DNA from: an uncultured Pelagibacteraceae bacterium
GTDB lineage: Bacteria; Pseudomonadota; Alphaproteobacteria; Pelagibacterales; Pelagibacteraceae
DNA length: 64,000 nucleotides
Direction of reading: 5' to 3'
NCBI GenBank assembly: GCA_902580945.1
Contig: CACHML010000002.1
Span: 1 to 64,000 of the forward strand
Shown: piece after piece, positions 1-10,253 of the stretch
Numbering within the stretch: the stretch's first letter is position 1
Layout: each line of letters opens with the position of its first letter
The notes under the pieces: generated by a model
Seen by the model: only the letters and a program-made list of their open reading frames with translations
The model's database searches: none
What the model was told of the DNA's origin: nothing
Program-made: the position numbers and the translations under genes

Positions 1-1
1 A

Positions 2-508
2 GGTTTTTTTGGCGTTGTTTTAATTGTTCAGCCAGGAAGTGATATATTTAGTTTTTACTCAATATTTCCAATTCTAACTGCGATTGCTTGGGCATTAAGT
101 GTGATAATTTTAAAATTTATACCGGATGGTCACTCAACAGCAAAAATTCAATTATACACTTTAATATTTAATGTAATTGGCGGTGTTTTGTTGTTTTTAT
201 TGACTACCGGACATGCAGAAATAAAAAGTACCCAAGATTTTTTTCTTATGACATTGACTGGTATTCTTGGAGGTACTGCAGCAATACTTTTTATCTATTC
301 TTATAGATTAATCTCTGCAAGTAAGATGGCTTCGTTTGAATATTTTGGTATTCCTTCATCATTTGTTTTAGGTTGGTTATTTTTTAATGAGGCTCCTTGG
401 GAACAATTATTTCCAGGAGTTTTTGTAATTGTGTTTGCTGGAATGATTATAATTTGGAGAGATAAAGTAAAACAAAAAAAAACTAAAGTGAGTAGAGAAA
501 TTAACTAG
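2..508 (+). CDS. EamA/DMT-family transporter, 3' part (5' end outside window)
   Basis: The frame of ORF 101..508 stays open to the window start (GFFGVVLIVQPGSDIFSFYS...); hydrophobic EamA-like C-terminal half. Confidence 0.8.
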   Translation, partial: GFFGVVLIVQPGSDIFSFYSIFPILTAIAWALSVIILKFIPDGHSTAKIQLYTLIFNVIGGVLLFLLTTGHAEIKSTQDFFLMTLTGILGGTAAILFIYSYRLISASKMASFEYFGIPSSFVLGWLFFNEAPWEQLFPGVFVIVFAGMIIIWRDKVKQKKTKVSREIN

Positions 509-1547
509 CAGATTTCATTGATTTCATAACTATGGCTCTATCAATTTCACCAATAAGTTCACCTGTCTCACTATTAACAACTGGAAATTTTTGGTCTGTA
601 TCTACAAGTTTATCAATTAAAGTTTCTATTTTTGAATTGTGAGGGATATTATTTGATCCGTTTTCAAACATTTTTTTTGTATCATCACAACATTCCTCCC
701 TCATTACTTTGCTTGCACTAAGGACTTTGTATTTTGGTACGTCTTCGCAAAAGTCTTTTACATATTGATCTTTGGGGTTAGCAACAATTTCTTCTGGTGT
801 CCCTACTTGAGAAACTTCTCCATCTTTCATAATTGCTATATGATCACCCATTTTAATTGCCTCTAAGAAATCATGAGTAATAAATACCATTGTCTTTTGT
901 AATTTTTCTTGAATCTTTAATAGCTCATCCTGCATTTCTCTTCTAATTAATGGATCTAATGCTGAAAAAGGTTCATCAAAAATTAAAATTTCTGGATCTA
1001 CAGCTAATGCACGAGCTAATCCCACTCTTTGCTGCATTCCTCCTGATAACTCTCTTGGGTAATTGTTGTGCCAACCTTCTAAGCCAACCATTTTTAAAAC
1101 TTCCATTGATTTTTCTATTCTATCATTTTTTTTATTTCCTCTAATCTCTAAACCATATCCAATATTCTCCACAACAGTCCTATGTGGAAATAAACCAAAA
1201 TGTTGAAAAACCATGCTCATTTTATTTCTTCTTAAATCTAATAGTTCTCTGCCACTCATTTTTGTTACGTCAACATCATCCATTTTTACAGTTCCAGCTG
1301 TTGGTTCGATTAATCTTGAAATACATCTTACTAAGGTTGATTTTCCACTTCCTGATAAACCCATTACAACAAATGTCTCGCCTTTCTCTATTGAAAAGCT
1401 CACATCTTTTACAGCAACGACGTGCCCTGTTTTTTCTTGAACCTCTTTAATTGATAAATTTTTATCTAAATCTTTAATAATTCTTTTTTCATCCGACCCA
1501 AATAATTTCCAGACATTTGAGCAAGTTATTTTTGGCTGATTACTCAT
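501..1547 (-). CDS. proV: Glycine betaine/proline-type ABC transporter ATP-binding protein (ProV/OpuAA)
   Basis: Walker A GLSGSGKST, signature LSGGMQQRVGLARAL, Walker B ILIFDEPFSALDP, C-terminal CBS-like tail; next to ProW and ProX. Confidence 0.9.
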   Translation of the reverse strand: MSNQPKITCSNVWKLFGSDEKRIIKDLDKNLSIKEVQEKTGHVVAVKDVSFSIEKGETFVVMGLSGSGKSTLVRCISRLIEPTAGTVKMDDVDVTKMSGRELLDLRRNKMSMVFQHFGLFPHRTVVENIGYGLEIRGNKKNDRIEKSMEVLKMVGLEGWHNNYPRELSGGMQQRVGLARALAVDPEILIFDEPFSALDPLIRREMQDELLKIQEKLQKTMVFITHDFLEAIKMGDHIAIMKDGEVSQVGTPEEIVANPKDQYVKDFCEDVPKYKVLSASKVMREECCDDTKKMFENGSNNIPHNSKIETLIDKLVDTDQKFPVVNSETGELIGEIDRAIVMKSMKSAS

Positions 1548-1629
1548 ATTTTTTGTTATTTTAATATCATAAAAATAGACAATATTTTTCTTTAAATGTA
1601 AAATTATTTATTTTAAGTTTCACATCAAT

Positions 1630-3747
1630 ATGTCATCTGAAGTTACAAGTATTGAAGAAAAATCAAATAACTCCAAAAATATAATAACATATTCGGTAAT
1701 CTTAATAACTTTTCTTATAGCTTTATGGCTATCTTTTCAAAGTGAAGGTCCATCCAAAATGCCCAAGGTAGTCACTGATGAATTTACATTTACTGCCTGG
1801 GTTAATGATGGCGAAGATTATTTAAAAAAAAATTACAGATGGTTTACCAAGATAATAGCTGGATATATAAAAAATGGATATTATTTCCTAGAGGACTTTC
1901 TAATTGACTCACCTTGGTTGTTAATTGCAGCGATAATTTTTTTACCTTGTTTAATAGCAGGTGGCTTAAGGCTTGGACTATATTCTTTATTTGTTATTTA
2001 CTTTTGGGGAGGAACAGGAATGTGGGATGAGTCCATGCAGACCTTGGCCTTAATGGGTTTGTCTGTATTACTGTGTGTTGTATTTGGCGTTACATTAGGT
2101 GTGATGTGCTCTCAAAGTGATAGGTTTGATAATTTTATGAAGCCTATTTTGGATACTATGCAGGTTATGCCTGCCTTTGTATATCTTTTCCCAGCTTTAT
2201 TCTTCTTTGGAATAGGTGGGGCGCCAGCAATATTGGCAACAATGATTTATGCAATGCCTCCAATAATTAGATTAACTAATACGGGTATAAGACAGGTTCC
2301 TGAACAAACGATTGAGTCAGCTACATCTTTTGGGTCAAGTAGGTTACAGTTATTATTTAAAATTAAGATACCACTTTCTCTTCCAAGCATAATGATGGGA
2401 ATAAACCAAGTAATAATGATGGCATTAGCATTAGTTGTACTTGCCTGTTTTATAGGAGCCGAAGGTATTGGGGGACAAGTTTGGTTAGCAATAAGAAACT
2501 TAGATGTTGGTTGGGCAATGGAAGGAGGGCTTTGTATATTATTTATGGCTATTATGTTTGATAGGTTTGGTTTAGCATTAAGTAAACCAAAAACAACTTT
2601 GCCTTCGGATGTTCAAAAATTTTACTTACTACCACAAGCTTGGGAAAAATATAGTATTGCTAGAATTATAGAAAAACCTTTAGAATTTTTGAGTGGTTTA
2701 GTAAATTTTGTTTGCATAAATATCACTAAATATATTGCTTATATTTTTGAATTTTTAATATCTTTATTTAATAAAGATACCGCTAAAGATATAGGCGAGT
2801 TATTAAGCAAAAGGTATTATATCATACCTTCATTTATTATTTTTTTTCTCATTTCTTTTATAGATTCAAGTTTATTTAAAATAGGAACTTTTCCTGAGGA
2901 CTGGAAACTTTCTATAAGACAACCAATTGCCGATGGAGTAAAATCATTAACTGTTAACCCTGGCTTCATTGCATTTACTAAAGGTTTAAGGGGATTTATT
3001 TATCTTAATCTTTTAAGACCACTTGATACTTTTCTAACACATATTCCATGGTGGTACACTACGGGTATATTTGTGGCGATTGGATATTTTACTGTTGGAT
3101 TGAGATTTGCTGTTGTTACATTGCTATTATTGTTATTTATAGGTGCTAACGGGATATGGCCCCAAGCAATGATCACTCTTTCATCTGTTTTAGTTTCAGT
3201 AATTTTGTGTTTCGCTATTGGTGTTCCACTTGGAATAATTGCATCATACAATGAGAGATTTAGAAATGTTCAGAACGTTGTTTTGGATGCTATGCAGACT
3301 CTACCTTATTTCTGCTACCTAATACCTGTGCTAATGTTTTTTGGAGGAGGAACAGTGTCAGCAGTTCTTGCAACAGTAATTTATTCAATACCTCCAATTA
3401 TAAGATTAACTTCTCTGGGATTAACACAAGTTTCAGGAACATATTCTGAAGTTTCAAGATCTTTTGGAGGAACATTATTACAAACATTAAATAAAATTAA
3501 ATTTCCACTTGCTGTACCAAGTTTAGTTGTTGGCTTTAATCAAACAGTAATTATGGCATTTGCAATGCAAATTGTTACTCCTCTGATTGGAGGAAAAGGG
3601 TTAGGGTTAGAAGTTTTCAATGGTTTAGCTAGATCAGATACTGGAAGAGGTCTTGCGGCAGGAATTGGAATAGTTTTATTGGCTATTATTATTGATAGAA
3701 TTTCTCTTGCTTGGACAAAAAAGCAAAGAGAAGCACTTGGTTTATAA
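1630..3747 (+). CDS. proW: Betaine-type ABC transporter permease, double-length (two ProW-like domains in tandem)
   Basis: 705 aa with two copies of the permease core (MKPILDTMQVMPAFVYLFPALFFFGIGGAPAILATMIYAMPPIIRLTNTG and VQNVVLDAMQTLPYFCYLIPVLMFFGGGTVSAVLATVIYSIPPIIRLTSLG). Confidence 0.9.
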   Translation: MSSEVTSIEEKSNNSKNIITYSVILITFLIALWLSFQSEGPSKMPKVVTDEFTFTAWVNDGEDYLKKNYRWFTKIIAGYIKNGYYFLEDFLIDSPWLLIAAIIFLPCLIAGGLRLGLYSLFVIYFWGGTGMWDESMQTLALMGLSVLLCVVFGVTLGVMCSQSDRFDNFMKPILDTMQVMPAFVYLFPALFFFGIGGAPAILATMIYAMPPIIRLTNTGIRQVPEQTIESATSFGSSRLQLLFKIKIPLSLPSIMMGINQVIMMALALVVLACFIGAEGIGGQVWLAIRNLDVGWAMEGGLCILFMAIMFDRFGLALSKPKTTLPSDVQKFYLLPQAWEKYSIARIIEKPLEFLSGLVNFVCINITKYIAYIFEFLISLFNKDTAKDIGELLSKRYYIIPSFIIFFLISFIDSSLFKIGTFPEDWKLSIRQPIADGVKSLTVNPGFIAFTKGLRGFIYLNLLRPLDTFLTHIPWWYTTGIFVAIGYFTVGLRFAVVTLLLLLFIGANGIWPQAMITLSSVLVSVILCFAIGVPLGIIASYNERFRNVQNVVLDAMQTLPYFCYLIPVLMFFGGGTVSAVLATVIYSIPPIIRLTSLGLTQVSGTYSEVSRSFGGTLLQTLNKIKFPLAVPSLVVGFNQTVIMAFAMQIVTPLIGGKGLGLEVFNGLARSDTGRGLAAGIGIVLLAIIIDRISLAWTKKQREALGL

Positions 3748-3845
3748 GCATTCTAAACAAAAACGTTACAATATTAGAAGTTTACATAACTATCAATTTT
3801 GATCTAAAATAAGTTTTTTAATTAATTAAAATGAGGGAAAATAAT

Positions 3846-4850
3846 ATGAAAATATCAAAAAGTATTTCAGCATTGATATTGTCACTTGTATTAGTTCTAG
3901 GAAGTTTTGGTACTGCACATGCTAAAAGATTAACAGCAGCAGTAGCTGACTGGACTGGTGGAGAGATTACATGTCAAGTAGCTGTGAGTATGCTAGAAGA
4001 AGAGTTAGGATACAAAGTCAAAAGAGTTGTATTCCCATCAGGTACAGGTTTATGGGAAGCGATTGCAGCTGGAGAAATTGATTTTGCATGTGAAAGTTGG
4101 CCAAGTTATGCCGAAGCAGACACAGTAATGATGAAAGGTCCGCTAATTTACGATGGTCAAACTATGTTTAATTATGAAGGTGATGGAAGTGTTAAACTTT
4201 TAGGAACATCTGGAATTATAGGTTTATCTGACTACTACATTCCTAGATATGCTGCTGAAAGTTTAGGTATTAAATCATGGAAAGATTTAAATAAGCATAA
4301 AGACAAATTTGCTACAATTGAATCTGGAAGCAAAGGAAGACTTATTGCATGTCCTGTTGCAGGGTGGAACTGTCACGACCAAAAAAGACTTGATCTTTTA
4401 GGTATTGATTTCCAAGCTGATGAATTAGGAACAGAAGCGGCAGCAATTGCAGAAGCTGTAGCTGCTTATGAAAGAAAAGAACCTTTCTTGTTATATCTAT
4501 GGGAGCCTCACTGGTTTTTTGGTGCTTATGACATGGTTGGTGTAAAACTTCCTGCACATAAAACTTGTGATTCATTCACAGAAGCAAACAATTGGAAAGA
4601 TTGTGGAACTGCAGCATGGCCAGCAACTGGTTGGGCAAAGGACTACACTTTCAATTATGGTAATCCTGATACTTTTGCTAAGCCAGAGCATGCTAAAGCA
4701 GCTGAATTTTTCACTAAAATGAAATTCGATAATGCTGATCAAGCTGTAATGTTGGTTGAAGTAAAACAGAAAAATAGAGATCTTAAAGAAGTTGTTAAAG
4801 AATGGAAAGACAACAATCCAGACAAATGGAAAAGTTGGATTCCAAAATAA
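3846..4850 (+). CDS. proX: Glycine betaine-type ABC transporter substrate-binding protein (ProX/OpuAC)
   Basis: Signal peptide MKISKSISALILSLVLVLGSFGTAHA; OpuAC-like body. The ATG at 3846, preceded by GAGGG, is preferred over the ORF-track start at 3831. Confidence 0.88.
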   Translation: MKISKSISALILSLVLVLGSFGTAHAKRLTAAVADWTGGEITCQVAVSMLEEELGYKVKRVVFPSGTGLWEAIAAGEIDFACESWPSYAEADTVMMKGPLIYDGQTMFNYEGDGSVKLLGTSGIIGLSDYYIPRYAAESLGIKSWKDLNKHKDKFATIESGSKGRLIACPVAGWNCHDQKRLDLLGIDFQADELGTEAAAIAEAVAAYERKEPFLLYLWEPHWFFGAYDMVGVKLPAHKTCDSFTEANNWKDCGTAAWPATGWAKDYTFNYGNPDTFAKPEHAKAAEFFTKMKFDNADQAVMLVEVKQKNRDLKEVVKEWKDNNPDKWKSWIPK

Positions 4851-4869
4851 ATCTTTAAACTAATTAATT

Positions 4870-4904
4870 AAAAGGGCTTTGTGAGAACGAAGCCCTTTTT
4901 TTTT
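4870..4904 (+). terminator. Rho-independent terminator after proX
   Basis: AAAAGGGCTT / AAGCCCTTTT inverted repeat followed by a run of T. Confidence 0.85.
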
Positions 4905-5543
4905 ATGCACATTATTCATCGAGGAATTGTAAACAAGAATTACAAAGAAAACTGCTTAACGTCATTTCAAGCATCATTTAAAAAAAGATTTGGGATTGAA
5001 ACAGATATTCATTCAACCAAGGATAAAAAGTTTGTATGTTTTCATGATTTTACTTTAAAGAGAATTTTTAAAATAAACAAAAGTATTAAAAATATTAATT
5101 ATGAAGATCTAAAAGAAATTAAAAATAAAAACTTTCAAATACCACAATTGAAAGAAGTTCTAAAAATTTCTAAAAATAAATTTCCTGTCTTTATTGAAAT
5201 AAAGCCATTATTTAATAAAAAACTTTTATCTAATTTGATTAAAGAGACCAAAGGTTTCAAAAAATGTATTTTTATCTCTTTTAAGCATGAAAATATATAT
5301 AATCTTCTTAAACTTAATTCAAAACTATCAGTAGGTTTATCATTTTCTAACAAATCTAGTCTAAAATCTATTTTGAAAAGTAGCCAAAATAAAAAAATAA
5401 AATATCTGATATTAGATAAAAAGTTTTTAAATAATGAAAGAATACAAATGATTAATAAAGAGAAATATTATTATACAATTAAAAACAAAAAGGAGTTTTT
5501 GAAATACAAAAAAAATAACAATCTTATATTTGAAAACTTATAA
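4905..5543 (+). CDS. Glycerophosphodiester phosphodiesterase (GDPD family)
   Basis: HRG..., ETDIHSTKD, CFHD motifs. The in-frame ATG at 4905, just after the terminator T-tract, is more plausible than the GTG at 4881 inside the terminator loop. Confidence 0.75.
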   Translation: MHIIHRGIVNKNYKENCLTSFQASFKKRFGIETDIHSTKDKKFVCFHDFTLKRIFKINKSIKNINYEDLKEIKNKNFQIPQLKEVLKISKNKFPVFIEIKPLFNKKLLSNLIKETKGFKKCIFISFKHENIYNLLKLNSKLSVGLSFSNKSSLKSILKSSQNKKIKYLILDKKFLNNERIQMINKEKYYYTIKNKKEFLKYKKNNNLIFENL

Positions 5544-6671
5544 TTTATATTTTTTAAGATATTCCAATCGTCCAAGTATTTCATCTCTATCTAAATAATA
5601 TCCTTGAAGATGACGATGACCTGAATTTGGATCAAAAGCAGTTCTACCGTGTAAAACACGCCTATTATTAAAAGAAAATATGTCTCCAGGTCCTAATCTA
5701 AATTTAATCTGAAACCTATCATTGTGTAGAAGATTTCCAAATCTATGGTGGGCTTTATAAACTTTATCCATTTGATCTGGATGACAATCTAAAGCATCCA
5801 TTGTTGCAACACTAAATCTAATATCATGAAAATCTTTATCTTTTGTTAAACTAATTGCAGGTGCATGATAACTTCTATGAGACTCTTGAGTATAATCTTT
5901 ATCTCTAAATTTAAGAGGCACAGAAACTAGTGTTTCAAATATATCTTTTTCGTTTTGTCTTAAATAATCGGCCACAGCAAATCCATCGATTGCTGAAGAG
6001 TCTCCACCATTTGCATCATTTACTAAACAATGTAAAAACTGATAACCAGGGGGCAATTCAAACCAGGGTAAGTCCATATGATTTCTTAAAGCATGCGCCG
6101 TGTATGCAGAATTATTTGGTTTTGGAATATTGATTACCTCAAAAGGTGTTTTAAAAAATGTTTCTCTGACATGGCTTATTCGATGAAGAATTTTAAATCC
6201 TGATTTTTTTTCAGTTGGTGAATTTTTAACTATGGCAATACCCTTATGATGTAATAGTTCAAGCCATTTTATTAAACCTTCATCAGAGTCAATTACTTCA
6301 TCATGATCAATACATATACTTTCAAAATTATTTTTTAAATTATTATCCCAAAGTTGATAAGGAGATTTATATTTTTGTTTATTTTTGATTGTATAGCAAT
6401 TTTCTCTTAACCATTTTGGGTCATAATAACTTGTATGTTCTCCCTCACTCCACTCAATTTCTAATTTTCCATCATCATTAATAGAATATTTTTTAGGGTT
6501 TATATCTTTAGAAACTTCTAAAATATTAAACATTCTATGTCGTGAGTCCTTGTCATGTGCTGTTGGACAATTATCTCTTAGCCACATATAATTGAATTTA
6601 CTCTCCTCCCCATCATTCCAAATAATTTGAAGGTAAGTGCTATTTTTTGAGATTTTAGAAATTGAATTCAT
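5538..6671 (-). CDS. Gamma-butyrobetaine dioxygenase-like Fe(II)/2OG oxygenase (GBBH-like N-terminal domain + TauD-type catalytic domain)
   Basis: N-terminal WNDGEESKFNYMWLRDNCPT module, catalytic HMDLPWFELPPGYQFLHC, distal GRTAFD region with R/H motif; 377 aa. Confidence 0.82.
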   Translation of the reverse strand: MNSISKISKNSTYLQIIWNDGEESKFNYMWLRDNCPTAHDKDSRHRMFNILEVSKDINPKKYSINDDGKLEIEWSEGEHTSYYDPKWLRENCYTIKNKQKYKSPYQLWDNNLKNNFESICIDHDEVIDSDEGLIKWLELLHHKGIAIVKNSPTEKKSGFKILHRISHVRETFFKTPFEVINIPKPNNSAYTAHALRNHMDLPWFELPPGYQFLHCLVNDANGGDSSAIDGFAVADYLRQNEKDIFETLVSVPLKFRDKDYTQESHRSYHAPAISLTKDKDFHDIRFSVATMDALDCHPDQMDKVYKAHHRFGNLLHNDRFQIKFRLGPGDIFSFNNRRVLHGRTAFDPNSGHRHLQGYYLDRDEILGRLEYLKKYKL

Positions 6672-6784
6672 TATAAATAATTATATAAAATGGTAAAAAT
6701 TTCAATTCAATTAATGGTTGAAAGCTTTTTATTTATTTAATTGTAGGTTTGCTTTGATGCATTAAAAGAATTAGACTTTTAGAA

Positions 6785-7810
6785 ATGTCAAAAATTGAAA
6801 TCAATAATGTATATAAAATTTTCGGACCTAAGCCGTCCAGCGTTCTCAAAATGGTTCAGGATGGTGCTACAAAAGAGGATGTTTTAGAGCAAACAGGACA
6901 TACAGTTGGATTAGACAATGTTTCTTTAAAAATTGAGGAGGGAGAGACCTTTGTCTGCATGGGTTTATCTGGATCAGGAAAATCTACATTAATCAGACAC
7001 TTAAATAGATTGATAGATCCCACTTCTGGGGAAATTTTAGTTGAAGGCAAAGACGTGACTACTCTCAATAAAGAGCAACTAATTGAATTTAGAAGGCAAA
7101 AAATGAGTATGGTATTTCAAAGGTTCGGCTTATTTCCGCATAAGACAGTTTTACAAAACGTTGGTTACGGACTCGAAATGCAAGGTGTGGAAATTGAAAA
7201 AAGAAATGCTACTGCGATGGAGAAAATTGAGTCTGTAGGTTTATCTGGATTTGAAAATCAATATCCAGCTCAACTATCTGGTGGAATGCAGCAACGAGTA
7301 GGACTTGCAAGAGCTTTAGCCACTGATACTGACATTATGCTTATGGATGAAGCTTTTTCAGCATTAGATCCATTAATAAGAAGTGATATGCAAAAACAAT
7401 TGATAGATCTCCAAGCAGAATTAAAAAAAACTATAGTTTTTATAACTCACGATCTTGATGAGTCACTTAGATTAGGAGATCATATTGGAATTTTAAATGC
7501 AGGAAAACTTGTGCAAGTGGGAACACCAGTGGAAATTATTATGAACCCAGCAGACGAATATGTTGAGGCATTTGTAAAAGATGTGAATAGAACCAAAGTC
7601 ATTAAAGCAAAAATTATTATGAAACCTATTAATCAATCAGATGATATTGATAAAACAAACCTAATTAAAGTTGAAGAGGACCAATTTATTGAAGAGTTTC
7701 TACCTCAAGTTGTTTGTAGTAATTCCAATTGTGAAGTTATTGATAAACAAGGAAATGCTAAAGGCTATATTTCAAATAAAGAATTACAAGAATCACTGAG
7801 AAGCTCATAA
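6785..7810 (+). CDS. Second ProV-type ABC transporter ATP-binding protein
   Basis: GLSGSGKST, LSGGMQQRVGLARALATD, IMLMDEAFSALDP; paralogous to 501..1547. Confidence 0.88.
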   Translation: MSKIEINNVYKIFGPKPSSVLKMVQDGATKEDVLEQTGHTVGLDNVSLKIEEGETFVCMGLSGSGKSTLIRHLNRLIDPTSGEILVEGKDVTTLNKEQLIEFRRQKMSMVFQRFGLFPHKTVLQNVGYGLEMQGVEIEKRNATAMEKIESVGLSGFENQYPAQLSGGMQQRVGLARALATDTDIMLMDEAFSALDPLIRSDMQKQLIDLQAELKKTIVFITHDLDESLRLGDHIGILNAGKLVQVGTPVEIIMNPADEYVEAFVKDVNRTKVIKAKIIMKPINQSDDIDKTNLIKVEEDQFIEEFLPQVVCSNSNCEVIDKQGNAKGYISNKELQESLRSS

Positions 7811-7826
7811 TTTATATAAATTAGTT

Positions 7827-8678
7827 ATGAAAAAAAACTTAGACAAAATTGTTGATTTAGAAAAATATCCTATTCATGACTTACAATCTCCTAAGATAAA
7901 AAAAATAATCAAAAAATGTAAATCAGAATTAAAAAATGATAGTTGTTCGGTAATCCCAAACTTTATTTTACCAAATTCTTTAGAAGTTATGAGAAAAGAA
8001 TTAGAGCAACAGCTTGATGAAGTTTATATGTCTAAAGAAAGTATCAATGCATATCTTTATGCAAAAGATGACCTCTCTCTTCCGAAGGATCATCCAAAAA
8101 GAATATTTATGAACAGATACAATGGATATCTAAACTCTGATTGCTTTGCTGAGGACTCGGAAATGAAATTTCTTTACGAAACTGAAGAATTACTTAAATT
8201 TGTATCTGCTTGTTTAGGGATTTCTCCCATTTATAGATGGGCTGATCCTTTAGCTTGTCATGCTTATAATGTAATGGAGCCTGATGGTATATTGCCTTGG
8301 CATTTTGATAGTTGTGAATTTACTTTAAGTCTTATGATACAAAAACCAGAGCAAGGTGGAATATTTGAGTATTGTCCAAATATAAGAGAACCAGGAAATG
8401 AAAGATTTGATGAAGTAAGAAAAGTGTTAGATGGAGATCGTTCAAAAGTTAAACAACTTGAATTAAAACCTGGTGATTTACAAATATTTAAAGGACGATT
8501 TACTATGCATAGAGTAACCAAAATAATAGGAAAAACCTCACGTTACATGTGTATACCAGCATATGTATTAGATCCATGGAGAGTAAATACACCTGAACAT
8601 TCTAAAGCAATTTATGGAAAGGTGTTGCCCATACATATAGAAAGAAATAAAGCTAGATCTGATGGTTTAACCGATTAA
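7827..8678 (+). CDS. Putative Fe(II)/2-oxoglutarate-dependent oxygenase
   Basis: HFD...SLMIQKPEQGGIFEYCP...LKPGDLQIFKGRFTMHRVT: HxD...H arrangement of a cupin-fold oxygenase. Confidence 0.6.
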   Translation: MKKNLDKIVDLEKYPIHDLQSPKIKKIIKKCKSELKNDSCSVIPNFILPNSLEVMRKELEQQLDEVYMSKESINAYLYAKDDLSLPKDHPKRIFMNRYNGYLNSDCFAEDSEMKFLYETEELLKFVSACLGISPIYRWADPLACHAYNVMEPDGILPWHFDSCEFTLSLMIQKPEQGGIFEYCPNIREPGNERFDEVRKVLDGDRSKVKQLELKPGDLQIFKGRFTMHRVTKIIGKTSRYMCIPAYVLDPWRVNTPEHSKAIYGKVLPIHIERNKARSDGLTD

Positions 8679-8686
8679 ATTTATTA

Positions 8687-9472
8687 ATGTCATATAATTT
8701 TAAAAGTAAAAAAATAATTATTTCTGCTGGTGCTTCAGGGATTGGTTGGGCGACAGCAAAAGAGTGTCTTGAAAAAGGTGCAAAAGTTTTTTTGTGTGAC
8801 ATAGATCTAAAATCAATAAATAAATTAAAAAAACATCCGTTAAATAATAAAAGATTGTTTAGTTTTCATTGCGATGCTTCAAATGAAAACGATGTGATTA
8901 ATTTTTTTAAAGAAATTAAAAAAAAAACACAAAAAATTGATGCTCTAATTAATAATGTTGGAGTAGCAGGTCCAACTGGAACTATGGATAAACTTAAGAC
9001 AAAAGATTGGGAACAAACATTAAAAATAAATGTAATAAGTCATTTTATTTTCTCAAAATTAGCAATTCCAATGTTAAAAAAAAATAAAGGTGGATCTGTT
9101 GTTAATTTATCTTCTACTGCAGGTATATTTGGTTTTCCATTAAGATCTCCGTATTCAGCAAGTAAATGGGCAGTCGTGGGTATGACAAAAACCTTAGCAA
9201 TGGAATTAGGAAAATTCAAAATAAGAGTAAATGCGATTTGTCCAGGAACTGTCAAAGGAGATAGGATGGGCAGAGTAATCAGAGATAAAGCAAAATTTTT
9301 AAAAATTTCTAAGAAAGCTGTTGAGAGTGAGTTTGTTTCTATGACATCTCTTAACACTTGGGTTTATGAGAAAGATATTGGAAATATGTGTTGCTATTTA
9401 ATTTCAGATGAGTCTTCTAGAATTTCAGGACAAGTGGTTGGGGTTGATGGAAATACATTAAGAATGCATTAA
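8687..9472 (+). CDS. Short-chain dehydrogenase/reductase
   Basis: GASGIGWA, NNVGVAG, YSASKWA, DESSRISGQVVGVDG motifs. Confidence 0.88.
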   Translation: MSYNFKSKKIIISAGASGIGWATAKECLEKGAKVFLCDIDLKSINKLKKHPLNNKRLFSFHCDASNENDVINFFKEIKKKTQKIDALINNVGVAGPTGTMDKLKTKDWEQTLKINVISHFIFSKLAIPMLKKNKGGSVVNLSSTAGIFGFPLRSPYSASKWAVVGMTKTLAMELGKFKIRVNAICPGTVKGDRMGRVIRDKAKFLKISKKAVESEFVSMTSLNTWVYEKDIGNMCCYLISDESSRISGQVVGVDGNTLRMH

Positions 9473-9476
9473 GTTT

Positions 9477-10247
9477 TTATAAACTTTCAATAAATTCTAA
9501 TAAGTTTTTTGTTATTTGCTCAGGAGCCTCTATCAAAAAAGAGTGTTTTACCTTTGGTATTATAACCAATTTAGAAATTTCAATCTCATTTGACATTCTT
9601 TCATTATGAAAAGGTGTACAACCTCCATCATTTTCTCCTGTCATAAATAAACATGGCTTCTTAATTTCTTTTAACCAAGGAATCATCTCGGTTTCTGCAT
9701 ATATTTTAAATACATTAATAAAAACATCTTTGTCAGTATCTATAACCTGTTTTAATCTTCTTGATACAAGATCAGGATTTTTTTCTATGAAGTCATCTGT
9801 AAACCACCTCGTGGTTAAATTTTTTAAAGTTTGTTCAACACCCTTATTTTTTAAATCAGAGATCACATTCCATACTTTTTGTTTATCTTCATCCGATCTT
9901 CCTGCCACTGTTGACAATAAACCTACTGAATTTACTCTGTCTGGAAATTTCCTTGCATAAGCAGGTGCAATCATTCCTCCAAGAGAATGCCCCATAAAAT
10001 GGGCTTTTTCTATACCTGTTCTTTCTCTAACTCTCTCAAGATCTAAAACAAGATCATCTAGATTAAAATCTTTATTACTCACAGGTGATTTTCCATGACC
10101 TCTTAAATCATAGGTTACAACTGTGAACTTATCTTTGAGTTTTGGAACTATGAATCTCCATGCATCCTCTGCTCCTCCTACTCCATGGGTAAAAAAAATT
10201 GCAGGTCCTGATCCTGTTACTGAATAATTACAATCTATGATGCTCAT
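9477..10247 (-). CDS. Alpha/beta hydrolase (RutD / 3-oxoadipate enol-lactonase-like)
   Basis: GHSLGG nucleophile elbow, DLRGHGKS, C-terminal KHSF. Confidence 0.82.
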   Translation of the reverse strand: MSIIDCNYSVTGSGPAIFFTHGVGGAEDAWRFIVPKLKDKFTVVTYDLRGHGKSPVSNKDFNLDDLVLDLERVRERTGIEKAHFMGHSLGGMIAPAYARKFPDRVNSVGLLSTVAGRSDEDKQKVWNVISDLKNKGVEQTLKNLTTRWFTDDFIEKNPDLVSRRLKQVIDTDKDVFINVFKIYAETEMIPWLKEIKKPCLFMTGENDGGCTPFHNERMSNEIEISKLVIIPKVKHSFLIEAPEQITKNLLEFIESL

Positions 10248-10253
10248 AGATAT

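Noticed and set aside
950-1450. Plus-strand ORFs 950..1144, 1184..1450, 1213..1440
   Set aside because: Antisense shadows of the well-supported proV gene; composition has no protein-family features.
9040-9357. Minus-strand 105-aa ORF
   Set aside because: Antisense to the SDR coding sequence; sequence explained by codon complement.
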